Source: Phycisphaerales bacterium
Lineage (GTDB): Bacteria; Planctomycetota; Phycisphaerae; Tepidisphaerales; Tepidisphaeraceae
Reading direction: 5' to 3'
NCBI GenBank assembly: GCA_020847545.1
Contig: JADLBV010000053.1
Span: 1 to 34,495, forward strand
Length of the DNA: 34,495 nt
Made by a program: the position numbers and the translations under genes. This document shows, piece by piece, positions 1 through 8,892 of this stretch (position 1 is the stretch's first letter; each line of letters opens with the position of its first letter). The notes below the pieces were generated by a model. That model was not told the origin of the DNA, did no database searches, and saw only the letters and a program-made list of their open reading frames with translations.

Positions 1-253
1 CGATTTGAACCGGCAGGTTGGCCGTGTGACCCTCCCGACAGGCGATGCGGGTGATGGCTTCAAAGGTTCGGTCATCCTGCGCATAAAATTCACCGGTTGT
101 TCCGCCGGTGTAGATGCCGTGAACTCCGGTGTCACCATAGGAGCGGCATTCCTTGATGAAGCGGGCCTCATCCAGTTCATTTCTCTCGGTCCAGGGGACG
201 ATCAGGGCGGCCCATACGCCGCGAAGTGTTTGTCGAGTCAGTATTTGCTTCAT
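1..253 (-). CDS. Dihydrodipicolinate synthase/N-acetylneuraminate lyase family protein (N-terminal part, cut by window edge)
   Basis: This is the first 84 codons of a gene that runs off the left edge. The start is an ATG at 253-251, preceded by AAGGA at good spacing. The protein begins MKQILTRQTLRGVWAALIVP and carries GIYTGGTTGEFYAQ at about residues 46-59. The GGTTGE stretch is the substrate carboxylate-binding loop of class I pyruvate-type aldolases (DapA, NanA, KDG aldolase). The Schiff-base lysine lies outside the window. The gene starts 48 bp after the stop of the large secreted glycosidase-like gene on the same strand, so it is probably the next operon member. In a sugar-degrading locus a 2-keto-3-deoxy-sugar-acid or sialic-acid-type aldolase is more likely than lysine synthesis (inference). 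The exact substrate cannot be read. Confidence 0.85.
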   Translation of the reverse strand, partial: MKQILTRQTLRGVWAALIVPWTERNELDEARFIKECRSYGDTGVHGIYTGGTTGEFYAQDDRTFEAITRIACREGHTANLPVQI

Positions 254-301
254 GAGATTTCCTTGGCCCATCACAGGCCTATAAGGTTTTGGGATCGGTT
301 C

Positions 302-3300
302 CTAATTGCTGACGATCACCGTGACAAAATGGATGTCGCCCGGTTTGGCCGCATTTTTGAACTCGCTGACGGGAGCAAGCGATACAGTGTGACTTGATGA
401 AGTCGGGAACACCAAATTGATTCCAAATCGGCTTCCGGGTTTCAGGATGAGTGGCGCCAGCACCTCCTGCGGGATGGAGAAGATCATCATTTGTCCTTTG
501 GCGTCGGCGGAGACTTTGACAGCGATGTGTTTTTGAACCTGTCCGGCCACAAGGTATTTATTGCCGGAACCACCCTGTGTCCCCTGCACATTATGGCACA
601 TCGCCTCAATGCCCTTGTCCGTCTTAATGAATTCAAAGGCGGCTACGTCCTGATTCACAAGTTTCGGCGCTGTCCATTGATCGAGCGCGCCGAAGGGGTC
701 ACAATAAAGACCTGTACCCGCGAATGGTTTGCCATCCGCATTGTTATGGTCCTTGGTTTCGATCGCCACCATGACGTTCGTGCCTGACAGGGCGAATCTC
801 AGGGACAAACCACCATCAAGACTGACGGCCGGAATTTCCCGCCAGGCCGCAAGGGTGGAATCGACGGTCAACTTCGGATGGCCGTTGTTTTTCAGCAGCA
901 TGTATGGATTGGAAATATGCATTGAAATGCCTCCATCCAATGAGATGTCGGCGTTGAACGGCAGCAGTTTGCCGTGGAGACCGGCGGGAAGCGGGATCCT
1001 TTTTTCCATCCGCTCCAGTGGTTTAAGCTGAAGTGACAGGTGGCTCTCGGCCTGATTCAGGACGATTTTCGCATCGCCCGTGAATTCATTCGAGACTTTA
1101 TTCGCAAAAACGATGGTGGCCTTGCCGTCGGCGTCCGGATAGGCGGAGATATCCACCGTCGAAACGCTGTTGTTGGACGCGGCCGCGTGGGCAATTGCGT
1201 CGAGCAACTGTTTTTCGGTACCGGGCGCTCCTTCGATGAAGATGGGAAACGGGGAGGCGGGAATCATGGTGCGGCCGGCGGCATCCTTTGGAAACGTGAC
1301 TTCGTTCTCCATCAGGTTCACGAACTTCAGATCCTGCCGGCCAAAATCGAAGGCATAGAGGGGCGCTTCCTCCTTCCAGCGATCAACACCCTCCTTGTAT
1401 CCCCACAATGCGGCGACGGGGGCTTTGGTATTGTCATCGATGAAGATGTAGCATCGGGCGTCGGGGGCGAAGCGGACATCTTTGTAGAATGAGGCGTTGC
1501 CAAGAATCCGGCCCAGCGTGTTGGGGATTTTTTCGTACGGACGCGAGGTGAAATCGTAATCCACCGTTCGGTTCGGCGTGTCAAAATCCTGCATGCACGC
1601 GACGCGGCTGGCGTATTTCAGCCCGATCAGCCAGTTGCGCGCGCTGAATGCGGCCGTGATCCGCTCGGCTCGACCATAGTCATATGACAGCGGGCCGATG
1701 TACCACGAATTGCCCGAATGCATGATGTAGGGTGAAATGCCCTCCTGCGGGATGTTGAAAGGGACATAATTGCCCCCCTCGTTGATGTACAGCGGCCAGT
1801 CCTTGCATCCGTTGCGGTCGAGCATCGCCAGGAAGGCCGCGATGTCGGAATCGAGGTCGGGGTTTTCGGGGAAGTTGCGGTAGTGATGCGCCGCCGCGCC
1901 GTCGAACTTGACGGTTGGATCGATCCGGCGCGTGTCCTGGATATAGCGTTCGACCCATTTGGCGCCATACTGCGGATCGATCGTCCACGGTCCACCTTCG
2001 ATCAACACCTTCGCATTGGGGTTGCCACGCTTGATGCCGCGACAGGTGGCCAGCAGGAATTTTGCGAAGGCATCATGATGGCTTTCCAGCGGCATGGCGC
2101 CCGGGTTGCTTTCGCCGGTGAACCACCAGATTTTGTTCCACGGGCGATTCTTCGCCTTGAGAGCGCAGATCTCCTCGAACTTGGCCAGTTCGGCATCAGT
2201 GGGATTGATGAGATTCTTGATCCCCTGCATCACGACCTTGCCATTTTGTTCGGAAATTTCTCCATCCACGCCGTCGTGCAATTTCAACACAGGACGGCCC
2301 ATGAAGTCAAAGCCATAACGCTCGGCAAGCTCGACCCGCTCCCTGTCCAGGTTGTAATCGAGGTCGTTGGCGAACGCGATGAAGTCGTAGCAGATCGACC
2401 CGAAGCCGATGGCGCGCTCCCTGGCCAGCGAGCGCTCATAGTGTGGCCCGCCGGCCTGGTGGCTGTAGACGTAGGTGAGGTTGAACATGTTTTTGTTCTT
2501 CTGCTTGTTTTCAAGGAAATTCATGACCGAGAAGCGGAAGAAATCCTTGTATGGGCGCTCGACGCCGTCGATGTTGAAGACGGCGGCGACGACCGGCACG
2601 CCGCGAAGTTTCTTGTTCAGAACGAGGGCGCTCAAGTCGTCCAGCGCCACCGTGCCATTGTTTCGCGCATCGGTCTTGAACGGGTAGGTCTTCTCGAAAA
2701 TCGTGTTGAAAAAGTAGTCTTCAACCGTGATCGAGACGTTCCCCGTGGCGTTCGGGGCCGATGAGTGGATATTGAGCTTGAAATCGGGCTTTTGACCGAA
2801 TTCCAGAAAATTCCCTCGTGCCGCGCTGACCAGCTCCGCCGACACCGGCGGCGCCTTGAAATCGGTCATGTCACCCTTCTCAAGCTGCACATCGTCCACC
2901 CATACATGGCCGTCTTCGGTTCCATCGGTTGATTTGGCGTCGATGAAGATCGAGCTGAATCGCTCCTTGGCAACGAACGGGATCGAGTAGCGTTTCCACT
3001 CTCGGCCGACCTCGAATGTGAGTACGTTTTCGGGGAACAACTGCGACACCATCCCCCGCCCCCACACATGCAGCACCTGCCCCTTGTCGGATGATCCCTT
3101 GGCGTAAAAGCTGTAGGTGTATTTTTCTCCCGGGATGAACGGAATCGCGAATGGGCCGAGTGAGGATGGCGCGCGGAGCGGTATCGTTTTGATCCGAAGC
3201 GAGCGCGAACCGCTGTGTGCCACGGTGTCATCCAGTTCAAAAAGATCCCTGTACTTAAGCGGGATGGCGCTGCCGACGTAGATCGGAAAACCCCAGTATC

Positions 3301-4141
3301 TAAAACCCGCCTCGAAGGAGGGGTTCACGATGAGGTTGGCGCTGGCGCCATAGTCAGGCAGGCGAAGCCGATCGATGCTCCAGAAGTCGATGCCGTTGGG
3401 GGACAGATTCGCAGCTCCGCGCGGGCCGGTCTCCTTGGAGCGAAGGTCCATCAGGAGGCTCAGCACGTTCTTATTGTCGGCGCGGAACGTGATTCGGCTG
3501 CCGTTGATGGTGATCTCCGCGCAGGAGATGGGCTGGATCGAGAAGGACCGGTCGGCATTGTCCGGGAAGAAACTCAGCGTCGCGCCATTGAGATCCTCGT
3601 TGCTGAAAGTGACTGCGGACTTTGCGTCGAAGTTGATGGTCTTGTCCCCCTTGACGTACCGACCTGTCAGCTTCAGGTAAGGGGGCAGGTCGATCACGGC
3701 ATAGCGGTTGGTCTGTACCGCCGGATTATTCAGCGCGCAGATGGCCTCGATCTTCACAAGGCCATCCTCGCGCAGGCTCAGGTCCAGCGAGTAATTCCCA
3801 AGTATGACGTTGCTGGCCGTGGAATCACGCGCCTCCGCGGTATAGGTTGAATGATTTCCAGTGGTCGTGGTCTTCGGGTTCAGGAAGAAGACAGAGTGCA
3901 GCTCACCCTTGCCGAAATTGAACATTTCGTACATCGAGCCGATCGCGTCGTTGTCGATGCACAGGATCAAGCTGCCGTAATCGGGTTTTTGCCAGATGCT
4001 CTTGGTGCCGCAGGTGATCCGTCCGTTGGGCGTGAACACCGGCATCTCGGCCCCGTCAGCGGCCGTCGCGGCGGATACAGGAGTGCAGATCATTGTGGAA
4101 ATCAACAACACGCACAGCGACAGCAACAATTTCTTGATCAT
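302..4141 (-). CDS. Large secreted multidomain glycoside-hydrolase-like protein with carbohydrate-binding modules
   Basis: A 1279-residue protein. I place the start at the ATG at 4141, where MIKKLLLSLCVLLISTMICT forms a clear signal peptide and AAAGGACC lies about 12 bases upstream; a TTG 33 bases earlier is in frame but less likely. Domains by eye: beta-rich N-terminal region; a CBM4/9-like jelly roll at about 269-427 (NLIVNPSFEAG, HSGSRSLRIK, VDDVQLEKGD); a TIM-barrel-like core at about 555-880; a C-terminal CBM9-like domain at about 1090-1279. In the core, WFTGESNPG (Glu about 677) and LYINEGGNY (Glu about 788) sit where clan GH-A enzymes carry acid/base and nucleophile glutamates. The overall fold suggests a retaining GH-A enzyme near GH39 or GH5, but I cannot assign a family. 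It would act outside the cytoplasm on a polysaccharide. It lies between a PEP-CTERM gene and a DapA-type aldolase gene on the same strand. Confidence 0.85.
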   Translation of the reverse strand: MIKKLLLSLCVLLISTMICTPVSAATAADGAEMPVFTPNGRITCGTKSIWQKPDYGSLILCIDNDAIGSMYEMFNFGKGELHSVFFLNPKTTTTGNHSTYTAEARDSTASNVILGNYSLDLSLREDGLVKIEAICALNNPAVQTNRYAVIDLPPYLKLTGRYVKGDKTINFDAKSAVTFSNEDLNGATLSFFPDNADRSFSIQPISCAEITINGSRITFRADNKNVLSLLMDLRSKETGPRGAANLSPNGIDFWSIDRLRLPDYGASANLIVNPSFEAGFRYWGFPIYVGSAIPLKYRDLFELDDTVAHSGSRSLRIKTIPLRAPSSLGPFAIPFIPGEKYTYSFYAKGSSDKGQVLHVWGRGMVSQLFPENVLTFEVGREWKRYSIPFVAKERFSSIFIDAKSTDGTEDGHVWVDDVQLEKGDMTDFKAPPVSAELVSAARGNFLEFGQKPDFKLNIHSSAPNATGNVSITVEDYFFNTIFEKTYPFKTDARNNGTVALDDLSALVLNKKLRGVPVVAAVFNIDGVERPYKDFFRFSVMNFLENKQKNKNMFNLTYVYSHQAGGPHYERSLARERAIGFGSICYDFIAFANDLDYNLDRERVELAERYGFDFMGRPVLKLHDGVDGEISEQNGKVVMQGIKNLINPTDAELAKFEEICALKAKNRPWNKIWWFTGESNPGAMPLESHHDAFAKFLLATCRGIKRGNPNAKVLIEGGPWTIDPQYGAKWVERYIQDTRRIDPTVKFDGAAAHHYRNFPENPDLDSDIAAFLAMLDRNGCKDWPLYINEGGNYVPFNIPQEGISPYIMHSGNSWYIGPLSYDYGRAERITAAFSARNWLIGLKYASRVACMQDFDTPNRTVDYDFTSRPYEKIPNTLGRILGNASFYKDVRFAPDARCYIFIDDNTKAPVAALWGYKEGVDRWKEEAPLYAFDFGRQDLKFVNLMENEVTFPKDAAGRTMIPASPFPIFIEGAPGTEKQLLDAIAHAAASNNSVSTVDISAYPDADGKATIVFANKVSNEFTGDAKIVLNQAESHLSLQLKPLERMEKRIPLPAGLHGKLLPFNADISLDGGISMHISNPYMLLKNNGHPKLTVDSTLAAWREIPAVSLDGGLSLRFALSGTNVMVAIETKDHNNADGKPFAGTGLYCDPFGALDQWTAPKLVNQDVAAFEFIKTDKGIEAMCHNVQGTQGGSGNKYLVAGQVQKHIAVKVSADAKGQMMIFSIPQEVLAPLILKPGSRFGINLVFPTSSSHTVSLAPVSEFKNAAKPGDIHFVTVIVSN

Positions 4142-4297
4142 TATCAATGAGGTCCTTTTAACCTGACAACGCAATCTTGCCAGTTACATGGGCTTGTCGG
4201 CGGCCTGGGGCTGCTTCACTGGGTCCATCGGTCGGGTGGAATATTGCGGCCCGCGAACACTACGTTTGCAAAGGCGTGAAAACGCACGGAGGAGGGA

Positions 4298-4338
4298 GTT
4301 GCGCGGATCGGAGAATGACATCATTCGATCCGCGCAAC
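4298..4338. other. Strong intergenic hairpin between the PEP-CTERM gene and the large glycosidase gene
   Basis: GTTGCGCGGATCG (4298-4310) is the exact reverse complement of CGATCCGCGCAAC (4326-4338). The inner bases GAATGA and TCATTC can pair as well, so nearly the whole element folds. It begins 32 bp past the stop of the PEP-CTERM gene and lies about 157 bp before the next start on that strand. Neither side ends in a U-run, so it is not a canonical intrinsic terminator. It may mark an mRNA 3' end or limit read-through between a highly expressed structural gene and the enzyme behind it (inference). Confidence 0.6.
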
Positions 4339-4369
4339 ATTCCCGCCCTCGTGCGCAATATGCAGGCAG

Positions 4370-5065
4370 TTAAATCGAGGATCGACGGCGACGCAGCGTC
4401 AGCAGGCCGCCCACCAGCAGCAGACCCATTGAAGCCGGTTCGGGAACCGCCGATGAGACGACGACGTTATCGACCCAGTAATAGTTGCTGTCACTATTCC
4501 CAATGCTTCGGGTGCGGACCTGAACGTAATATCCGTTGACCGAAACATTGGCGGGGGAGCTGACGCCCTGGGCCATCGCGATGAGCGTCGGTGCAACACT
4601 GTACGATGGTCCTGACTGGGTGCCCGCGGTGAGTGAGGCGGTGGCCAGAACCACCGAACTGCCCGTACCATCCGCGTTCTGTGTCGCCACCACATCCACA
4701 TACACGTTGCTTCCACCATCGGGACCAGTGGCATCCTTAACAGATTCAGCGTCGGCGTTGACGGTGAAAACATCGCCCGTCGACACCGTCACGCCGGTGT
4801 TGTTGTACGCCTCTGTGGTCCAGTAGATCATCGGGGTTGCGGTTACGTTGAACGGGTTCGATACGGTGGTCTGGTTGCTGGTCCAATTCAGCGGGTTTTG
4901 GGCGGCACCCGCGCCCCAACCACCGTTGGTGATCGGGTTGCTATTCTGATCCAGCTCAAAGTCACCATTGAGGGTGTTGGCATCGACAATGACCGCGGCG
5001 GGGGCCAGCGAAGCGCCAAGCAACACCATCCCAAACGTGGCGAAAACCATTTTCGCTTTCGACAT
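4370..5065 (-). CDS. PEP-CTERM sorting domain-containing secreted protein
   Basis: A 231-residue protein. The start is the ATG at 5065, preceded by CTGGAGGATTGTC, a good ribosome binding site; the frame is open further upstream but shows no signal there. MSKAKMVFATFGMVLLGASL is a signal peptide cut near APAAV. The middle is Thr/Ser/Asn/Val-rich and resembles a beta-sandwich starting NGDFELDQN, as in carbohydrate-binding modules. The C-terminus holds VPEPASMGLLLVGGLLTL followed by RRRRSSI, the PEP-CTERM tripartite signal read by an exosortase. No exosortase gene is in the window. The protein is probably exported and anchored or released at the cell envelope. It follows the prepilin-like gene by 77 bp on the same strand. 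Its ligand is unknown. Confidence 0.9.
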   Translation of the reverse strand: MSKAKMVFATFGMVLLGASLAPAAVIVDANTLNGDFELDQNSNPITNGGWGAGAAQNPLNWTSNQTTVSNPFNVTATPMIYWTTEAYNNTGVTVSTGDVFTVNADAESVKDATGPDGGSNVYVDVVATQNADGTGSSVVLATASLTAGTQSGPSYSVAPTLIAMAQGVSSPANVSVNGYYVQVRTRSIGNSDSNYYWVDNVVVSSAVPEPASMGLLLVGGLLTLRRRRSSI

Positions 5066-5142
5066 GACAATCCTCCAGAGAAAGTAGTTGAAGTTGGGAA
5101 ATACAACGCTGCATTTCACATCTTCAGGTTCTGTTTGTTTCT

Positions 5143-6018
5143 TTATTCGCGATCCCAATAACTGTTGGGCATCGAATAGTCCGTCAAGGCGCCCTGGCTA
5201 TAAAGACTCGCGGGATCGTCCCTGACCGGCGATGCTTGATTGCTCGCATGCCCATCCGCCCATAGGACATTGCACGAGGCGCTCAGATGTCGGGGCGCCA
5301 GTTGTCCCACATAAGCGACCGCATTCGCATATGGATGGATGTAAAACTGCCCGTTCTTATAGACCGGATCATACGCGTCAGCGGCGACAATCGTCTCCGC
5401 GGGTTTGCGCAGATCCGTCACCTTTGCGACATCAAACGGCCAACCCGGCTGCTTATAGTCATATGTCAGGCCGACCGACATGCCGTACGAGATATATCCG
5501 CGGGTGCGCACATATTCATCCCAACCCACACCCGCGGCCGGCGGGTCCAGCGCGAACGGAATATGTGGGTCTGATGGGCAGTTAAAGACCTGGTAGGTCT
5601 GGACATAACTGTGCGTATTTCCCGGCCATGCGCCTTGGTTGTCCACCAGGTAGTGATACCAGGCGCCCATGACCAGGGGCAACAGGTACGGCATGTACTG
5701 ACCCTTGTTGTCGTTCGTGTACATCGACAAGCCCAGGCCGATCTGCCGAAGGTTGCTCATGCAGGCCACGCTCTGCGAAGCCTGCCTGGCCCGTTGAAGG
5801 CTTGGGAGCAGAATGGAAATAAGAAGCGCTATGATGCCGATAACCACAAGCAGCTCAACCAGAGTAAAAGCGGCAAGATTGTTCTTTTTCTGATTGAGAG
5901 AAACTCGGGGAGGGTTCATCGGAATGTGCGTGGATGCCTGATCATTTTCAGGATCAAAAATAGGGGTGAGGTGATCCAATCCCTTTGATCCAAAACAAGG
6001 CCTTGATTGCAAGATCAT
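5143..6018 (-). CDS. Prepilin-type N-terminal cleavage/methylation domain protein (DUF1559-like, planctomycete type II pseudopilin)
   Basis: A 291-residue protein. I chose the ATG at 6018 because GAGGAG sits 6 bases upstream; a later in-frame ATG at 5919 has no such site. The type IV prepilin motif is [11 protein letters not shown] at about residues 49-59, with the conserved Glu at position +5 of the mature form. A single hydrophobic helix follows, then [25 protein letters not shown], the usual helix continuation in planctomycete pseudopilins. The leader is unusually long, about 50 residues. Near the C-terminus, [15 protein letters not shown] resembles the H-X9-DG domain, with ten residues here between His and Asp. 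It is probably a minor pseudopilin of a secretion or uptake machine. Such genes often stand next to secreted carbohydrate-active proteins in this phylum. It is first in the minus-strand group that continues to the aldolase at the left edge. Confidence 0.9.
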   Translation of the reverse strand: MILQSRPCFGSKGLDHLTPIFDPENDQASTHIPMNPPRVSLNQKKNNLAAFTLVELLVVIGIIALLISILLPSLQRARQASQSVACMSNLRQIGLGLSMYTNDNKGQYMPYLLPLVMGAWYHYLVDNQGAWPGNTHSYVQTYQVFNCPSDPHIPFALDPPAAGVGWDEYVRTRGYISYGMSVGLTYDYKQPGWPFDVAKVTDLRKPAETIVAADAYDPVYKNGQFYIHPYANAVAYVGQLAPRHLSASCNVLWADGHASNQASPVRDDPASLYSQGALTDYSMPNSYWDRE

Positions 6019-6083
6019 GACAGCTCCTCTTTGCAGGATGCGTCTGCGATCAATGGATCGCGCGAACCAATGAAGCGATGTAC

Positions 6084-6111
6084 ACCTTACCCGAAAATCC
6101 GCGAAAGTCAA
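6084..6111 (-). promoter_or_regulatory. Candidate sigma-70-type promoter for the prepilin gene
   Basis: On the minus strand TTGACT (6111-6106) is followed after 16 bases by TAAGGT (6089-6084). The -35 box matches five of six consensus bases; the -10 box is weak (three of six). Transcription would start near 6077 and give a leader of about 60 bases ending in the GAGGAG ribosome binding site. Confidence 0.35.
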
Positions 6112-6363
6112 GTACTGGCGCGCGCAAGAACAGTTTATTTTGATTCTTCCGCCTCCGCAATTCCCTTCCTGTGTCGTTTCTCCGCCTCGTCGATTTGCGG
6201 AGAACTCCCATAAATATTTATCTTGTAAGGCATTATGATTTATTCGGCCGGATTTTTTTGCTCCCATGGATGGACTTGTTCCATGCGGGAAAGTGTACCT
6301 CGATGAATGTGCCGACAAGTCATTATATGCTTGTTCTGGCGCAAGCAAGTAATATTCAATCCT

Positions 6364-6392
6364 TTGACAATCAGTGGAAATTGACGTAAGTT
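6364..6392 (+). promoter_or_regulatory. Candidate promoter for the first rhamnosidase gene
   Basis: A perfect TTGACA -35 box (6364-6369) is followed after 17 bases by TAAGTT (6387-6392). Transcription would start near 6399, leaving a leader of about 90 bases that contains the inverted repeat at 6417-6430. Confidence 0.4.
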
Positions 6393-6416
6393 CTTATTGA
6401 GTTGCATGAGTGGATC

Positions 6417-6430
6417 GCTTCGCTTGAAGC
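6417..6430. promoter_or_regulatory. Small inverted repeat downstream of the rhamnosidase promoter, possible operator
   Basis: GCTTC (6417-6421) and GAAGC (6426-6430) are separated by four bases. The element would lie about 20 bases inside the transcript of the rhamnosidase gene, where a LacI-type repressor encoded by the next gene could block transcription. The arms are only 5 bp, so chance is possible. Confidence 0.25.
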
Positions 6431-6491
6431 TGGACGTCGATTCCACCTTGCATTCCCGACCATTTGACGCATTCTCCTGCCGAGTACGCTG

Positions 6492-8885
6492 ATGAGACCG
6501 ACGACAGGTAATTTAGTCTGGCCTGCCATCGCTCCATCGCGGTGGTTGGCCCGATGGATTGCCCCGGCCGGCGCAAAAAGACAGACGGGTGTCTATTTTC
6601 GCGTGCGTAAGCCGTTCGACCTCGCGCGCATCCCACAAATCGCCCGCATTCAGATCGCCGCCGAAAGCATCTATCACCTTTATGTAAATGGCACGAGGAT
6701 CGGCCAGGGTCCGGTGCGCGGCACGCATACCGTGAACTTCTTTGATACATATGATATTGCCGAATACCTGCGGGCCGGACAAAACTGGATCGCCGCGGCC
6801 GTGCATTGCCCGAATCGGATGACCTTCAAATACTCACCCGTTGAGCCGGGCGTGCTGATTCAGAGCGATGAACTTTCCCTTCAAAGTGATTCGACGTGGC
6901 AGGCGCAAATTGCGTGCGAGTATCATGACGATGCGCCGCTCTATACATACCAGATTGGCCGGATGGAATGGAAAGACCATCGCGACATGCCGATGGGGTG
7001 GGAAACGGGCGCGGATGCTTCTGGGTGGGAGTCGGCGGTTGTCCTGGCGAAGAATGAAAGATTGTCCGGCAAATTGCTGCGTGCCCGGGATATTCCGGAG
7101 TTGTGTACACAGCGGCATTCGCCGGTTGATGTGCCGCTGGTCGCTTTGACGCCGCCCATCGGGGATGTTTCTGACACGGCCGTCGCTTGTCGTATGACGG
7201 TTGAGCCGCATCGGCCGTCCAATGTTCCCATCAACATTACGCCGCTGCTTTCATCGGACGGCGCGCCCGTTGTGATTCATCCTTCGGCGGATGGATCGGG
7301 AACGGCGCTGATTTTCGATTTTGCGAGTGAAATTAATGGTTCTTTTGAACTCGACGTTGACGCGCCGGCCGGGACAGTCGTTGATATCGGCTATGAAGAG
7401 GTGCTTCGTGATGGCCGGCTGGTTCTGTCGACCAATGAATATCAGTTTGCCGACCGGTATATTTTGCGGGAAGGGCGTGATCGGGTCGGCACCGAATTCG
7501 CCGAGCGGGGATTCCGGTATGCCCAGGCCGTCTTTCGCAATTTCAACCGGCCGATTCATCTGCACCGCGTTGAGGCGTTGAATGTACTGTATCCCTATGT
7601 CGAGCGGGGGACATTCACCAGTTCCGACTCGATGTTGAACCAATTGTGGTCAACATGCGAACAGACCCTGCGGGCCTGCACCACCGACACATTCGTGGAT
7701 TGCCCATGGCGCGAAAACACTCTTTATCTGAATGACTTGATCGTCGAAAACATCACTTCGCTTCAGGCATTCGGGGATGCGCGAATTGTCGAGCGGAGCG
7801 TTCGCCTTGCCGCCTCGCAGGTGCGTCCCGATGCGCTTTTCCCGGCCGCCGTCCCCTGGGGTCATGTTCCCGGCATGACGCCGCAAGAGAGTTGCAACCG
7901 CATGACGCTCACGGCCGGCAATCTGACCTTCCCGCTCATCCTCGAGGAGTATCTGCTGTACACCGGTGATCGAAAGGGGATTGAAGAGATCGCCGAATTG
8001 ATGTTGCCGATGCTGGCGCGTTTTGAATCATGGGAGGATGAATCCGGCCTGGCCCGTCCCCCCAAGGAACTTTGGAATTTTATAGATTGGTCATATCCCC
8101 TTCATATTGAGAATCGCACCACGGCGACGCTGGAGTGGTTGAGGGTGCTTGCGATTGATTCGACCGCCAGGTTGTTGAAACGGCTGGATCCCGACCGCGA
8201 CACGCATGCGCTTGTCCGCAAAGCGGAGCATCTGGTGGCGGCGATCGATAAAAAATTCTGGAACCACCGGGAGCGGTGTTATATCGAAGGGGTGGATCGC
8301 CTTGAAGGGGTTCCACTGATCACGCAATTGGCGCAGGCGTGTGCCATTCTCAGCGGCCGCCTGTCGGCGGATCGGAGACGTGCCTTGGCGGTGTCGCTGG
8401 TTAGGGACGATCTTCTTGCACCTGAATTGTTCATGCACCACTTCGTGTTGCGCGCGATGGTGGCCACCGGCCAATCCCGCGCGGCGCTGGAGCGAATCCG
8501 ACGCCATTGGAAGCCGGTTCTGGACAGTGGTTCGCCGACGATCTGGGAACTGGGTGTGCATACCATCGGCAAGGCGGGCTTTGGAGGGGTGGGGAGCCTC
8601 TGCCACGGTTTCTCGACGACACCGATCGACTTCATACAGGGGGTGGTGTTGGGCATTCGCCCCATCTCGGCCGGATTCAGCAGGGCGATCTTCAATCCAA
8701 GCGATGTCGGGTTGGCTCATGCCCAGGGTCGGATTCCGACGCCCGCCGGCAATCTGCATGTGGCATGGCGCCGCGATGGAGGCGCTATCCATGCGGACTT
8801 GACCATACCCGCATGTGTCATCGTCGATCTGCCGGATGGAAAATCGCTTGGTGCCGGCCGACATGCCGTGACTCTGGCATCTTGA
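6492..8885 (+). CDS. GH78-like alpha-L-rhamnosidase family protein (six-hairpin glycosidase)
   Basis: A 797-residue protein without a signal peptide, so probably cytoplasmic. The N-terminal half holds beta-sandwich domains typical of bacterial alpha-L-rhamnosidases (IYHLYVNGTRIGQGPVRGTH at about 60-79; GFRYAQAVF at about 340-348). The (alpha/alpha)6 barrel starts near 375 (SSDSMLNQLWSTCEQTLRACTTDTFVDCP). The family signature DCPQRDERLGWTGD is replaced by DCPWRENTLYLND at about 403-415, so some usual acidic residues are missing. TIWELG (about 683-688) and SLCHGFSTTPIDFI (about 702-715) correspond to the conserved C-terminal barrel motifs, and a small beta domain closes the protein. It would release rhamnosyl or similar 6-deoxy-hexosyl units from oligosaccharides. 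The altered signature leaves linkage and substrate open. The ATG at 6492 has no clear ribosome binding site. A LacI-type regulator gene follows 7 bp later. Confidence 0.85.
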   Translation: MRPTTGNLVWPAIAPSRWLARWIAPAGAKRQTGVYFRVRKPFDLARIPQIARIQIAAESIYHLYVNGTRIGQGPVRGTHTVNFFDTYDIAEYLRAGQNWIAAAVHCPNRMTFKYSPVEPGVLIQSDELSLQSDSTWQAQIACEYHDDAPLYTYQIGRMEWKDHRDMPMGWETGADASGWESAVVLAKNERLSGKLLRARDIPELCTQRHSPVDVPLVALTPPIGDVSDTAVACRMTVEPHRPSNVPINITPLLSSDGAPVVIHPSADGSGTALIFDFASEINGSFELDVDAPAGTVVDIGYEEVLRDGRLVLSTNEYQFADRYILREGRDRVGTEFAERGFRYAQAVFRNFNRPIHLHRVEALNVLYPYVERGTFTSSDSMLNQLWSTCEQTLRACTTDTFVDCPWRENTLYLNDLIVENITSLQAFGDARIVERSVRLAASQVRPDALFPAAVPWGHVPGMTPQESCNRMTLTAGNLTFPLILEEYLLYTGDRKGIEEIAELMLPMLARFESWEDESGLARPPKELWNFIDWSYPLHIENRTTATLEWLRVLAIDSTARLLKRLDPDRDTHALVRKAEHLVAAIDKKFWNHRERCYIEGVDRLEGVPLITQLAQACAILSGRLSADRRRALAVSLVRDDLLAPELFMHHFVLRAMVATGQSRAALERIRRHWKPVLDSGSPTIWELGVHTIGKAGFGGVGSLCHGFSTTPIDFIQGVVLGIRPISAGFSRAIFNPSDVGLAHAQGRIPTPAGNLHVAWRRDGGAIHADLTIPACVIVDLPDGKSLGAGRHAVTLAS

Positions 8886-8892
8886 TTGGGGA

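Larger units (their letters stand above)
6019..6491. other. Divergent intergenic region
   Basis: This 473-bp region separates the minus-strand prepilin gene from the plus-strand rhamnosidase gene. I see no reading frame with coding character. It contains one candidate promoter for each side, an AT-rich perfect palindrome ATAAATATTTAT at 6210-6221, and a small inverted repeat at 6417-6430; the promoters and the repeat are listed separately. Confidence 0.6.

Noticed and set aside
5-397. 130-codon plus-strand open frame at the left edge
   Set aside because: The minus strand holds the aldolase start with the GGTTGE motif and a good ribosome binding site in the same bases.
1883-2764. 293-codon plus-strand open frame
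   Set aside because: It is antisense to the large secreted protein, whose signal peptide, modules and codon use are convincing; the frame has no family pattern.
6210-6221. ATAAATATTTAT palindrome as an operator
   Set aside because: It is a simple AT palindrome in an AT-rich gap, with no promoter boxes aligned to it.
8091-8864. 257-codon minus-strand open frame
   Set aside because: Antisense shadow of the first rhamnosidase gene, with Arg/Gln/His-rich translation and no recognisable domain.
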